Source: Actinomycetospora sp. TBRC 11914 (lineage in GTDB: Bacteria; Actinomycetota; Actinomycetes; Mycobacteriales; Pseudonocardiaceae). From it: 64,000 nt of DNA. Shown piece after piece: positions 19,261 to 27,532 of this stretch. The stretch lies in contig NZ_JABBND010000022.1 of NCBI RefSeq assembly GCF_012933465.1, positions 55,524-119,523 of the forward strand, read 5' to 3'. The notes under the pieces were generated by a model, which had not been told where the DNA came from, did no database searches, and saw only the letters and a program-made list of their open reading frames with translations. The position numbers and the translations under genes are program-made. The stretch's first letter is position 1, and each line of letters opens with the position of its first letter.

Positions 19261-19806
19261 TCAGTCCTCCCGCCGCCCGGCGACCGTCCGCGTCACGAGG
19301 GCGAGGAACAGGTCGGCCTGCCGGACCATGTCGTCCGCGTCACGCTGCCCCACCCGGCTGCGGGCCCCCGCCTCGACCGCCGACCGGGTCGCCGAGTGGG
19401 CGGCGAAGAACGCGGCCCACTCCCCGTACTCCGGCGCGACCGAGGTGAGCAGCGTCCACGCGTCGGTGGGGCGGGCGGAGCGCCGCGTCCGGGCCCGCGC
19501 CGCGAGCACCGCCGCCGCCGAGCGCAGCGCGGACAGGTGCGCCAGCCGGAACCGCTCGGCCGGGGTGTCGGCCCGCTGCGCCTCGCGCAGCCCGTCCCGG
19601 GCGGCCTCGAGCAGCGTCACCACCGACCGCGACGGCGGCGGGCCGGGCGGACGGGGGGCGGACCGTCCGCCGCGGCGGTCGTGCGGAGCGCGTGACCGGT
19701 GTCCGCCCCGCGGCGTCGGCGCACCCCGCAGGCCGGTGTCGAACAGGTCGGCGCCCGCGGCGGCGTCGGACGCGGGCGTCGGGAAGGTCGTCGTCGAGAT
19801 CGTCAT
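19261..19806 (-). CDS. SAV_6107-type HEPN domain protein
   Basis: A 181-residue protein with a disordered Pro/Arg-rich N-terminus (1-60) and a C-terminal helical domain matching the SAV_6107 HEPN family (LLEAARDGLREAQ, RFRLAHLSALRSAAAVLAAR, WTLLTSVAPEYGEWAAFFA). RFRLAH contains an R-x4-H arrangement like the HEPN ribonuclease motif, though catalysis is unproven for this family. ATG 19806 has GGAGG upstream. It lies 24 bp downstream of the DUF6504-like gene, probably one operon, with an SOS box further upstream. Confidence 0.78.
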   Translation of the reverse strand: MTISTTTFPTPASDAAAGADLFDTGLRGAPTPRGGHRSRAPHDRRGGRSAPRPPGPPPSRSVVTLLEAARDGLREAQRADTPAERFRLAHLSALRSAAAVLAARARTRRSARPTDAWTLLTSVAPEYGEWAAFFAAHSATRSAVEAGARSRVGQRDADDMVRQADLFLALVTRTVAGRRED

Positions 19807-19830
19807 GGTGTCCTCCGGACTCGGGGGTGG

Positions 19831-20133
19831 TCAGGTCAGCCAGCGCAGGTCCCAGACCCCGGGGCCGGACCGCATGCGGAGCACGAACTCCCCCGGGGGG
19901 AGGTGCGGCTCGTCGGAGCGGCGGGCGAGCACCCGCCAGCAGCGGCACCGGTCTCCCCCGATGGGCATCATCGAGCGGAACGGCCACCGCGACTGTTCGA
20001 TCCAGCGCTCCCGGACCTCCATGACCAGGTAGTGGCTGTCACGCCGGTTCGGGCGGCGGTGGAACTCGACGGGGTCGCCGTCCACGCACCGCACTCCGAC
20101 CGGCGAGGGGCTCCGAACCAAGGCGTCCTCCAC
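19831..20133 (-). CDS. DUF6504-like small protein
   Basis: A 100-residue protein. The core VEFHRRPNRRDSHYLVMEVR, ERWIEQSRWPF, ... CRCWRVLARR ... GEFVLRM ... GVWDLRWLT follows the DUF6504 layout, a short beta-rich domain seen near DNA polymerase Y genes in actinobacteria (family match from memory). The start was set at GTG 20133 because GGGGAG lies 9 nt upstream. A longer TTG start (20298) would place the SOS box inside the gene and was rejected. Probably co-transcribed with the HEPN gene. Confidence 0.6.
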   Translation of the reverse strand: MEDALVRSPSPVGVRCVDGDPVEFHRRPNRRDSHYLVMEVRERWIEQSRWPFRSMMPIGGDRCRCWRVLARRSDEPHLPPGEFVLRMRSGPGVWDLRWLT

Positions 20134-20183
20134 GGCGGCGCGCTCCCCGTCCCGCCGGGTGCGGGACGGCTGTGCCTGCCACC

Positions 20184-20227
20184 GTGGGGAAGCCGGCGGC
20201 GCCGGGTGCGACGGGACGCTTCCCCAC
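20184..20227. repeat. Inverted repeat between SOS box and DUF6504 gene
   Basis: GTGGGGAAGC (20184-20193) pairs perfectly with GCTTCCCCAC (20218-20227) across a 24-nt GC-rich loop. It falls in the leader of the DUF6504-like gene and could be an attenuator or a hairpin in the 5' UTR. Confidence 0.55.
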
Positions 20228-20245
20228 GGCCCGCCGCACCCGGTG

Positions 20246-20261
20246 TCGAACACGTGTTCGA
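20246..20261. promoter_or_regulatory. LexA-type SOS box
   Basis: TCGAAC-ACGT-GTTCGA is a perfect match to the actinobacterial SOS box (TCGAAC-N4-GTTCGA), within an 18-bp perfect palindrome at 20245-20262. It lies between the DUF6504-like gene (start 113 bp away, minus strand) and a GNAT gene (start 165 bp away, plus strand), so either could be controlled. The HEPN/DUF6504 pair is the better candidate. Confidence 0.8.
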
Positions 20262-20425
20262 CTGCCACGAGTGAACCGCGCCGCCCCCCGCGCGTCAAGT
20301 CGGCCGACCGGGTCCCCCGCGAACCGCGCGACCGGCCCCGCTCGACGGGCGTGATGTGATGACGGCGTGGACTCCGTGGCCCGGGCAGCGGCGGACCCGG
20401 CCCAGCACGGCGCGGGCGGGTCGCG

Positions 20426-21133
20426 ATGACGGCCGCCCCGGAGGAGGCGCGCCTGGTCGACCTCGACCCGGCCGAGCTCCCGTCGCGTCTCGACGAGGCG
20501 CTCGACCTCTACGTCGCGGCCATGGGCTACCCACCGGGCACGGCACGCCAGCGCGCCCCCATGTGGCTCGAGCACTCGCGCCGACCCGGGTGGCGCGCGG
20601 TGGCCGCCCTCGACGAGCACGACGTCCTGCGTGGGATCGCCTACGGCTACCCCGGGGCACCCGGGCAGTGGTGGTACGAGGAGGTCCGCCGCGGCCTGCG
20701 GCGGGCCGGGCGCCCGGCCCGCTCGCCGGCGGGCGGGCTGTTCGGTGCGGGCCTGGGTCGCCTGCTGGGGGACGGCCACGGCCACCAGGACGCGCCCGCG
20801 CACACCGGGACCACCGACCTCGACCCCTGGCCCCTCGACGGCGACCCCGAGAGCTACCTGGCCGACTACTTCGAGCTCACCGAGCTGCACGTCCGCACCG
20901 ACGCGCAGGGCCACGGCCTGGGCCACGGTCTGCTCCGGCGGCTCCTCGAGCGGGCCGACGGCGCCCACGTGCTGCTCTCCACCCCGGAGGCGCCGGTCCC
21001 GACCCGCGCGTGGGTGCTCTACCGCCGCTGCGGGTTCCGGGATGTGCTGCGCCACCACCGCTTCTCCAGCGACCCCCGGCCGTTCGCGGTCCTCGGGCGG
21101 CCCCTGCCGCTCGACGACTCCACCCCGGGCTGA
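20426..21133 (+). CDS. GNAT family N-acetyltransferase (Rv2170 position)
   Basis: A 235-residue GNAT protein. The C-terminal half holds the acetyl-CoA motif LTELHVRTDAQGHGLGHGLL, LLSTPEAPVPTRAWVLYRR and CGFRDVLRHHRF. The N-terminal part (LYVAAMGYPPGTARQRAPMW) is typical of the actinobacterial family that includes Rv2170, here also next to lppM. A roughly 60-residue Gly-rich insertion (about 90-145) separates the halves. The M. tuberculosis homologue has been linked to lysine acetylation; the target here is unknown. Confidence 0.82.
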   Translation: MTAAPEEARLVDLDPAELPSRLDEALDLYVAAMGYPPGTARQRAPMWLEHSRRPGWRAVAALDEHDVLRGIAYGYPGAPGQWWYEEVRRGLRRAGRPARSPAGGLFGAGLGRLLGDGHGHQDAPAHTGTTDLDPWPLDGDPESYLADYFELTELHVRTDAQGHGLGHGLLRRLLERADGAHVLLSTPEAPVPTRAWVLYRRCGFRDVLRHHRFSSDPRPFAVLGRPLPLDDSTPG

Positions 21134-21197
21134 CACGCCGGACGGGCCCACGTCGGCGTCGCCGGGCACCGTCGGACCCGCCTGGCACGATGTCGGC

Positions 21198-21902
21198 GTG
21201 CCGCTGCCCCCGCTCCTCCGGCCACGTCCCGCCCCCGGATCGCGCCGTCGCTCGCTCGTCCTGCTCGCCGCGGTCCTCGCGGTGGTGGCGCTGCTCGGCA
21301 CCGGGTGCGTGCGGGTCCGGGCCGGGCTGGCGGTGTCTCCGCAGGACACCGTCTCCGGCACGATCGACGTCGGCACGCCCGACGGGGCACCGGGCGGCAC
21401 CGGGCCGCCGCTGCAGATCCCGTCCGACCTGCAGGGCGACGTGACCGTCACCCGGTACGAGCAGGACGGCTACATCGGCTCCCACCTGGCCTTCGAGGAC
21501 CTGAGCTTCGACGACGTGTCCCGGCTGCTCCCGCAGATCAGCCCGACGACGTCGTCGGCGATCCGGCTGCAGCTGCGCCGGGCGGGCGACCGCGTGATCC
21601 TCTCGGGGCAGGTCGACCTGACCCGCCTGAACCCCGAGAGCGCCGACGTGCAGCTCAAGATGGCGTTCCCGGGCACCATCACCCAGACCGACGGCACGGT
21701 CTCGCAGGGCGTCGTGTCGTGGACCTTCACGCCGGGGGAGGTCGGCGAGGTCAACGCCGTCGCCTCCTACCCCGACCCCAACGCGCCGTCCTGGGTCAGC
21801 TGGGCGCTGATCCTGGTCGCGGTGGTGCTCGTCGCCGCCGGGGTGGTGTTCGCGCTGGCCGCCGCGACGCGCCCCCGGGTCGACCGGCGGGCGCGCCGGT
21901 GA
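21198..21902 (+). CDS. lppM: LppM-like DUF3153 lipoprotein
   Basis: A 234-residue exported protein. After RRRSLVLLAAVLAVVALLGTGC (split: RRRSLVLLAAVLA, VVALLGTGC) Cys37 would be the lipidation site, in a non-canonical lipobox with Gly at -3. A soluble LppM-like domain follows (about 40-200) with LTRLNPESADVQLKMAFPG, then a C-terminal membrane helix (WALILVAVVLVAAGVVFALA). In mycobacteria LppM has two anchored ends and affects phagosome trafficking; the environmental role is unknown. GTG 21198 is only 6 nt after CACGAT, so the mRNA may be leaderless. Confidence 0.82.
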   Translation: MPLPPLLRPRPAPGSRRRSLVLLAAVLAVVALLGTGCVRVRAGLAVSPQDTVSGTIDVGTPDGAPGGTGPPLQIPSDLQGDVTVTRYEQDGYIGSHLAFEDLSFDDVSRLLPQISPTTSSAIRLQLRRAGDRVILSGQVDLTRLNPESADVQLKMAFPGTITQTDGTVSQGVVSWTFTPGEVGEVNAVASYPDPNAPSWVSWALILVAVVLVAAGVVFALAAATRPRVDRRARR

Positions 21903-21965
21903 CGCGGCGCACCGGGTCACCGACCCGGCGTAGCGGCGGGCCACCGACCCGGCGTAGCGGGCCGC

Positions 21966-22856
21966 TCAGTTCGACGCGGACGCTCCCGCGATGCCGAGCC
22001 GCTGCACCACGTCCACCACGGCGGGCGAGCGGTTCATGCTGATGTAGTGGATGTTGCCGACGCCCTCGTCGTACATCCGCTGCGAGAGCTCGACGCACAG
22101 GTCGATGCCGCACTGGCGGAAGCCGTCGGCGTCGTCGGCGTACGGCTCGAGCCGCTCGGACATCGCCGCGGGCAGCGGGGCACCGGAGAAGTCCGCGCCG
22201 CGCTCCGCCGACTTCGGCGTGGTGATCGGCATGAGCCCCGGCATGATCGGGATTTCGCAGCCGGCCGCGTGGATGCGGTCACGCATCCGCAGGAACTGGT
22301 CGGCGTCGTAGAACATCTGGGTGATCGCGAACTCGGCGCCCGCCTTCACCTTCGACACGAAGAACCGGGTGTCGGAATCCTCGTCGACCGAGCGCGGGTG
22401 CAGGTACGGGAACGCGGCGACGCCCACGCAGAACGACCCGAGCCGCCGGACCATGTGGACCAGTTCCTCGGTGTACTGCAGGCCCGCGGGGTGGGGCACC
22501 CACTCGGCGTCCTTGTCGTTCGGCGGGTCGCCCCGGATCGCGAGGACGTTGGAGATGCCGGCCTCGGCGTAGGAGCCGATGACGTGGCGCAGGTCCTCCA
22601 TGGACGCGTCGACGGCCGTGAGGTGGGCCATCGCGGTCAGCGTGGTGTCGGTGGCGATCCGCCCGGTGGTGCGCACGGTCCGGTCGCGGCTGGAGCCGCC
22701 GGCGCCGTAGGTCACCGAGACGAACGCCGGGTCGAGGGGCTCGAGCGACCGGATGGTGTTCCACAGGGTCCGCTCGCCCTCGTCGTTCTTGGGAGGGAAG
22801 AACTCCACCGAGAACGTCGGCGTCCCACGTTGGATGCGTTCCGTGACAGTGGCCAT
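21966..22856 (-). CDS. metF: Methylenetetrahydrofolate reductase (MetF-type)
   Basis: A TIM-barrel reductase of 296 residues from ATG 22856 (MATVTERI). FSVEFFPPKNDEGERTLW, VSVTYGAGGSSRDRT, NVLAIRGDPPND, FAITQMFYDADQF and IMPGLMPITT are typical of MetF. It corresponds in position to Rv2172c, from a group reported to work without tightly bound flavin. It supplies 5-methyl-THF for methionine synthesis. An alternative ATG lies at 22877. It is divergent from idsA; a 16-bp inverted repeat lies just upstream. Confidence 0.88.
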   Translation of the reverse strand: MATVTERIQRGTPTFSVEFFPPKNDEGERTLWNTIRSLEPLDPAFVSVTYGAGGSSRDRTVRTTGRIATDTTLTAMAHLTAVDASMEDLRHVIGSYAEAGISNVLAIRGDPPNDKDAEWVPHPAGLQYTEELVHMVRRLGSFCVGVAAFPYLHPRSVDEDSDTRFFVSKVKAGAEFAITQMFYDADQFLRMRDRIHAAGCEIPIMPGLMPITTPKSAERGADFSGAPLPAAMSERLEPYADDADGFRQCGIDLCVELSQRMYDEGVGNIHYISMNRSPAVVDVVQRLGIAGASASN

Positions 22857-22860
22857 TCGG

Positions 22861-22876
22861 TGACCATACGTGGTCA
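22861..22876. promoter_or_regulatory. Inverted repeat upstream of metF
   Basis: TGACCA-TACG-TGGTCA is a perfect 6+4+6 palindrome immediately upstream of the preferred MetF start, in the gap to divergent idsA. It could be an operator for an unidentified regulator; chance cannot be excluded. Confidence 0.3.
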
Positions 22877-22989
22877 TCACCCGGACCGGGACCACTCGTG
22901 TGACGGCCGCCGCCCGGTTCAGTGCTCGTCCGGCCGGGCAATCCGGACCTGCCTACCCTGTGGTCGGCGGCCCGGCGAGAGGAGCTCGG

Positions 22990-24135
22990 ATGACCGGTGG
23001 CCGGACGCTCGTGACCCCGGGCGACCCCCTGATCTGGGACGATCCCGCGGACGCCCTCGCCACGGTCGACGCCGACCTGCCCGCCGCCGTCACCGACGCC
23101 CTGCGCGTCTTCCTCGACGCCCGGCGCGAGACGTGCGCCTCGCTGGCCCCCGAGTTCGTCGACGCGGTGGACGACCTCGCCGACCTCGCCCTCGGTGGCG
23201 GGAAGCGGTTGCGGCCCACCTTCGCGTGGTGGGGGTGGCGGGCCGCGCGCGGGTCGGACGCGCCCGACGGGCCCCCGCCCGGCGTCGTCCTCGACGCCGT
23301 CGCGGCCCTCGAGCTGATCCAGGCGTGCGCGCTCGTGCACGACGACCTCATCGACGACTCGCTGCTGCGCCGCGGCCGCCCGACGGTGCACGCCATCTGG
23401 TCCGCGCGGCACCGCGAGCGGGAGTGGATCGGCTCGTCGGAGCGTCTGGGAGCTGCGATCGCGGTGCTGGTCGGCGACGTCGCGCTGGCCTGGGCCGACG
23501 ACATGCTCCGCGCCGCCGGCCTCGACGCGCCCACGCTCGCCCGCGTCGCGCCGGTGTGGGAGGCCATGCGCACCGAGCTGCTCACCGGGCAGTTCCTCGA
23601 CGTCGTCGGGCACGCCACCGACACCGCGACGCCCGAGGGCGTGCTGCGGATCAGCCGGTACAAGACCGCCGCGTACACCATCGAGCGCCCGCTGCACCTC
23701 GGCGCCGCGCTCGCCGGCGCCGACGACGACGTCGTGTCCGCCTACCGGCGCTTCGGCACCGACCTGGGGATCGCGTTCCAGCTGCGCGACGACCTGCTCG
23801 GCGTGTTCGGGGACCCGGCGGTCACCGGCAAGCCCGCCGGCGACGACCTGCGCGAGGGCAAGCGGACCCTGCTGGTCGCGCTCGCCCGCCAGCACCCCGA
23901 CGCCGCCGCGGCGGCCCCCGTCGAGCACGCCCTCGGCAAGCCCGACCTCACTCCCGACGAGGTCGCGGACGCGCGGGCCGCGCTCGAGGAGCTGGGGGTG
24001 GTCGCCGAGGTCGAGGAGCGCATCGACGCGCTCACCGCCTCCGGGCTCGACGCGCTCGCCGGCGCCGACCTCGACCCCGCCGGCCGCGAACGGCTCACCG
24101 CGCTCGCCGGTGTCGCCGCCCACCGCAGCCGCTGA
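22990..24135 (+). CDS. idsA: Polyprenyl (geranylgeranyl) diphosphate synthase
   Basis: A 381-residue trans-prenyltransferase. First Asp-rich motif: VHDDLIDDSLLRRGRPTVH; second: QLRDDLLGVFGD. GGGKRLRPTFAWWGW is the substrate-binding region. It condenses IPP with allylic diphosphates. Because crtI and crtB follow directly (32 bp, then overlap), its product is probably GGPP for phytoene. It matches the position of Rv2173 (idsA2). ATG 22990 follows GAGAGGAG; a TACCCT -10-like sequence lies at 22954-22959. Confidence 0.93.
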   Translation: MTGGRTLVTPGDPLIWDDPADALATVDADLPAAVTDALRVFLDARRETCASLAPEFVDAVDDLADLALGGGKRLRPTFAWWGWRAARGSDAPDGPPPGVVLDAVAALELIQACALVHDDLIDDSLLRRGRPTVHAIWSARHREREWIGSSERLGAAIAVLVGDVALAWADDMLRAAGLDAPTLARVAPVWEAMRTELLTGQFLDVVGHATDTATPEGVLRISRYKTAAYTIERPLHLGAALAGADDDVVSAYRRFGTDLGIAFQLRDDLLGVFGDPAVTGKPAGDDLREGKRTLLVALARQHPDAAAAAPVEHALGKPDLTPDEVADARAALEELGVVAEVEERIDALTASGLDALAGADLDPAGRERLTALAGVAAHRSR

Positions 24136-24166
24136 ACCTCCCCCACCGCGAAGAGGAGACCCCCAC

Positions 24167-25669
24167 GTGCCCCGCAGGACCGTCCCGCCGTCGCGTCGCG
24201 TGGTCGTCGTCGGGGCGGGCCTCGCCGGGCTCACCGCCGCCCTGCACCTGCGGGGCGCGGGGTGCGACGTGACGGTCGTGGAGCGCGAGTCGTTCCCAGG
24301 CGGCCGCGCCGGACGGCTGGACCTCGACGGCTTCCGCCTGGACACCGGCCCGACGGTCCTGACGATGCCGGACCTGCTCGAGGCGCCCCTGGCCGCCGTC
24401 GGGGAGAAGCTGGGCGACCGGCTCGACCTCGTCCGCCTCGACCCCGCCTACCACGCGCGGTTCGCCGACGGCTCCGCGATCGACGTCCACACCGACGCCG
24501 AGGCCATGGAGCAGGAGATCCGCGAGAAGGTCTCCGGGCGCGACGCGGCCGGCTACCGCCGGCTCCGGGACTGGCTCGGCGAGCTGTACCGGGTGCAGAT
24601 GGCGACGTTCATCGACGCCAACTTCGACTCCCCGCTCGACGTCCTCTCCCCCGACCTGGCCCGCCTCGGCGTCCTGGGCGGGTTCGGGCGGCTCGGCCCG
24701 CGGATCGCCCGGTTCCTCGACGACGAGCGGCTGCGGCGCATCTTCTCCTTCCAGGCCCTCTACGCCGGGGTGCCGCCGTCGCGCGCGCTCGCCGCCTACG
24801 CGGTGATCGCCTACATGGACACGATCGCCGGCGTGTACTTCCCCCGCGGCCGTGACGGTGAGCCCGGGGGCGTCCGGGCGCTGCCGCAGGCCTACGCCGA
24901 CGCGGCCGCCGACGCCGGGGTCGAGCTGCGGCTCGGCACCGAGGTCACCGAGCTGGAACGACGGGGCGGCCGGGTCACCGCGGTGGTCACGGACGGTGAA
25001 CGGATCCCGACCGACGCCGTCGTCCTCACCCCGGACCTGCCCGTCGTGCACCGCCTGCTCGGACGCTCGCCGCGCCGCGGGGTGCCGCTGCGGTGGTCGC
25101 CCTCGGCGTTCGTCGTGCACCTCGGCCTCGACCGTCCGCAGCCCGACCTCGGGCACCACACGATCTCCTTCGGCGGCGCCTGGGCCTCCACCTTCGACGA
25201 GATCATCACCGAGGGGCGGCTGATGAGCGACCCGTCGTTGCTGGTCACGCGCCCGACCGCGACCGACCCGACGCTGGCCCCGCTCGGCGGCGACTACGTC
25301 TCGGTGCTCGCCCCGTGCCCCAACACCGACCGCGCCCCCGGCCTCGACTGGGACCGCGTCGCCCCGCACTACCGCGACGAGCTCCTGACGGTGCTCGCGG
25401 CGCGCGGCATCGCGCTCGACCCGGCCGCCGTCGTCGCCGAGCACCGCATCTCCCCCGCCGACTGGGCGCGGCTCGGGATGGCCGCCGGCACGCCGTTCTC
25501 GGCGGCGCACACGTTCGCCCAGACCGGCCCCTTCCGGTCCGGCAACCGCCCGCGCGGCGTCGACAACGTCGTGCTCGCCGGGTGCGGCACGACGCCCGGC
25601 GTCGGGGTCCCGACGGTGGTCGTGTCGGGCAAGCTCGCCGCGCAGCGCATCGTCGGGGACGCCGCGTGA
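24167..25669 (+). CDS. crtI: Phytoene desaturase/dehydrogenase CrtI
   Basis: A 500-residue FAD-dependent carotenoid desaturase. The N-terminal dinucleotide motif is [17 protein letters not shown], followed by [20 protein letters not shown]. The C-terminal signature is [19 protein letters not shown]. It introduces double bonds into phytoene at the membrane. GTG 24167 follows AAGAGGAG; the TGA overlaps the crtB GTG. Number of desaturation steps cannot be read from sequence. Confidence 0.93.
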   Translation: MPRRTVPPSRRVVVVGAGLAGLTAALHLRGAGCDVTVVERESFPGGRAGRLDLDGFRLDTGPTVLTMPDLLEAPLAAVGEKLGDRLDLVRLDPAYHARFADGSAIDVHTDAEAMEQEIREKVSGRDAAGYRRLRDWLGELYRVQMATFIDANFDSPLDVLSPDLARLGVLGGFGRLGPRIARFLDDERLRRIFSFQALYAGVPPSRALAAYAVIAYMDTIAGVYFPRGRDGEPGGVRALPQAYADAAADAGVELRLGTEVTELERRGGRVTAVVTDGERIPTDAVVLTPDLPVVHRLLGRSPRRGVPLRWSPSAFVVHLGLDRPQPDLGHHTISFGGAWASTFDEIITEGRLMSDPSLLVTRPTATDPTLAPLGGDYVSVLAPCPNTDRAPGLDWDRVAPHYRDELLTVLAARGIALDPAAVVAEHRISPADWARLGMAAGTPFSAAHTFAQTGPFRSGNRPRGVDNVVLAGCGTTPGVGVPTVVVSGKLAAQRIVGDAA

Positions 25670-26676
25670 CCGCCGAGGTCGCACCGCACCCGGAGCGCGG
25701 CGCCGCGGGCGAGCTCGACGCCGCCGGCATCACCGCCCCCGCGCTGCGCGGGGCCTACGCCCGCTGCCGGGCCCTCAACGCCGCGCACGGCCGGACGTAC
25801 TTCCTCGCGACCCGGCTGCTCACCCCCGCCCAGCGCCCGGCGATCCACGCGCTCTACGGCTTCGCGCGGATGGCCGACGACGTCGTCGACGCGCCCGGGG
25901 CCGCCGGGCCGGAGGAGGTGGTGGCCCGCCTCGAGGAGGTCCGGGCGCGGATGCGGGTGGCGCTGGCCGGTCCCGCCGACGCGACGACCCTGCTCGCCGA
26001 GGAGCCCGTCGTGGCGGCCCTCGCGCACACCGTCGAGCGCTACGGGATCGACCACCGCCACCTCGAGGACTTCATGGACTCGATGGCGATGGACCTCGTC
26101 GTCGACGGCTACGAGACGTTCGACGACCTCGGGGTCTACGTCCACGGGTCCGCGGCGGTCATCGGGCTGCAGGTGCTGCCGGTGCTCGGGACCGTCGTGC
26201 CGCGCCCGGAGGCCGAGCCGGCGGCGGCCGCGCTCGGCGTGGCGTTCCAGCTGACGAACTTCCTCCGCGACGTCGGCGAGGACCTCGACCGGGGGCGGGT
26301 CTACCTGCCCCGGGAGGACCTGGCGGCGTTCGGGGTCGACCGGGACCTGCTCGCCTGGTGCCGGGAGCGCGGTCGCACCGACGCCCGCGTCCGGCGCGCG
26401 CTCGCCCACCTGGTGGCCCGGACCCGGGCGATCTACCGGCGGGCCGAGGCGGGGATCGCGCTGCTCCACCCCGTCTCCCGCCCGTGCGTGCGCACCGCCG
26501 CGGTGCTCTACGGCCGCATCCTCGACGAGATCGTCGCCGTCGACTACGACGTGCTCGCCCACCGGGTCGTCGTCTCCGAGGCCCGCCGGGCCGCCGTCGC
26601 GGGCCCCGGCCTGCTCCGCGCGGTCGCGGCCCGCCGAGGTGCGCTCCGCGCTCGTGAGCAGAAAAGGTCGGTATAG
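25666..26676 (+). CDS. crtB: Phytoene synthase CrtB
   Basis: A 336-residue squalene/phytoene synthase. The Asp-rich motifs are [14 protein letters not shown] and [20 protein letters not shown]. It joins two GGPP molecules to phytoene. GTG 25666 overlaps the crtI stop (GTGA). Odd feature: the last residues (about [10 protein letters not shown]) and the TAG stop are encoded by a dispersed palindromic repeat (26649-26698), so the C-terminus appears to have been rewritten by that element. Confidence 0.93.
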   Translation: MTAEVAPHPERGAAGELDAAGITAPALRGAYARCRALNAAHGRTYFLATRLLTPAQRPAIHALYGFARMADDVVDAPGAAGPEEVVARLEEVRARMRVALAGPADATTLLAEEPVVAALAHTVERYGIDHRHLEDFMDSMAMDLVVDGYETFDDLGVYVHGSAAVIGLQVLPVLGTVVPRPEAEPAAAALGVAFQLTNFLRDVGEDLDRGRVYLPREDLAAFGVDRDLLAWCRERGRTDARVRRALAHLVARTRAIYRRAEAGIALLHPVSRPCVRTAAVLYGRILDEIVAVDYDVLAHRVVVSEARRAAVAGPGLLRAVAARRGALRAREQKRSV

Positions 26677-26698
26677 CGGCATGTAGTGCTCACGAGCG
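26649..26698. repeat. Palindromic repeat, family A copy 1
   Basis: Perfect 12-bp arms CGCTCGTGAGCA (26649-26660) and TGCTCACGAGCG (26687-26698) surround the core GTCGGTATAGCGGC. The TAG of the core is the crtB stop codon. Same family as 28809-28850 and 34228-34269. Confidence 0.88.
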
Positions 26699-26724
26699 AC
26701 GAAGTCGCACCTATTCTCCGACGG

Positions 26725-27084
26725 ATGCCGCAGGCCCCCGACGAGCTCGTCCTCGCCTTCGACGCGGACTGCCGGCGCTGCCGGGCCGTCGCCGCCGCCG
26801 TCGCGCGGCGGGCGCCGGGGCTGGAGGTGCTGCCGCTGCGGGACTACCGGGTCGCGGCGTGGCGCCGCGAAGCGCTCGGCGACGACGCGCCGCACACCCC
26901 GACCCTCCTCGCCGTCACCGTCGCGCCGGACGGGTCGGACGCGGTGCGGGCCTGGACCGGGCCGGCGGTGGCCGCCGGGCTCGTCGCGACCCTGGGACCG
27001 ACGCGGACCGCGCGGCTGGCCCCGGTCCTCGCGACGCTGCTCGCCCCGCGGGTCAGAACGCCATCGCCTGGGCGCGGCGCTTGA
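26725..27084 (+). CDS. DCC/thioredoxin-like small protein
   Basis: A 119-residue protein starting at ATG 26725. It opens with a beta strand and DADCRRC (Cys16, Cys19), giving a DxxCxxC arrangement like DCC (YuxK/DUF393) thiol-disulfide proteins, then VLPLRDYR. The rest is Ala-rich with no recognised domain. It is downstream of the carotenoid genes on the same strand and its 3' end overlaps the convergent 27053-27412 gene by 32 bp. Fold assignment is tentative; function unknown. Confidence 0.55.
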   Translation: MPQAPDELVLAFDADCRRCRAVAAAVARRAPGLEVLPLRDYRVAAWRREALGDDAPHTPTLLAVTVAPDGSDAVRAWTGPAVAAGLVATLGPTRTARLAPVLATLLAPRVRTPSPGRGA

Positions 27085-27412
27085 CCTCGCCGCCGCGGTC
27101 GGAGCGCAGCGCCTCGATCGGGGCGCCGGGCAGCGTCGGGTCCTCCAGGAACAGCCAGCGGAGGATCTCGTCGTCGCCGTAGCCGCCGTCGCGCAGCAGG
27201 GTGATCAGGCCCGGCAGGCCCTTCACCACCCCGGACTCGACGAGGAACGCCGCGGGGACGATCCAGCGGTCGCCCTCGCGGACCCCGAGGAGCTGTCCCT
27301 GCTTGATCATCTGGCTGATGCGGGTGCGGGGCACCCCGAGGCGCTCGGCGGCCTCGGCGAGGGTCAGGGCCTCGATCTCCCGTCCCACGAGAGCGGTCAA
27401 CGCGGCGGTCAT
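27053..27412 (-). CDS. Rv2175c-type helix-turn-helix DNA-binding protein
   Basis: A 119-residue protein. LTLAEAAERLGVPRTRISQM is an excisionase/MerR-like winged helix-turn-helix, followed by VREGDRWIVPAAFL and a C-terminal domain LPGLITLLRDGGYGDDEILR WLF (one conserved segment). In M. tuberculosis Rv2175c binds DNA and is phosphorylated by the adjacent kinase PknL on an N-terminal Thr; here Thr2 and Thr6 lie in MTAALTALVG. It is divergent from pknL (120 bp), supporting the same kinase-substrate pair. Confidence 0.88.
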   Translation of the reverse strand: MTAALTALVGREIEALTLAEAAERLGVPRTRISQMIKQGQLLGVREGDRWIVPAAFLVESGVVKGLPGLITLLRDGGYGDDEILRWLFLEDPTLPGAPIEALRSDRGGEVKRRAQAMAF

Positions 27413-27520
27413 CCCCGCACTGTGCCAGAGGACACCCGCGCACATCACCGGTCCGCGCGACGACGGGGCCGCCGGCGGCGGCTCCGCGCGTCGTCGCGGG
27501 GCATCGGGGTCGCCCGCTCG

Positions 27521-27526
27521 TAGCAT
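27521..27526 (+). promoter_or_regulatory. -10 element of a leaderless promoter (pknL)
   Basis: TAGCAT ends 6 nt before the pknL ATG at 27533, which places the likely transcription start on the A of the start codon. No ribosome binding site precedes the ATG. Confidence 0.55.
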
Positions 27527-27532
27527 CCGGTC

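Noticed and set aside
20134..20298. N-terminal extension of the DUF6504-like gene from a TTG at 20298
   Set aside because: It would encode the SOS box and the hairpin as protein, lacks family similarity, and GTG 20133 has a ribosome binding site.
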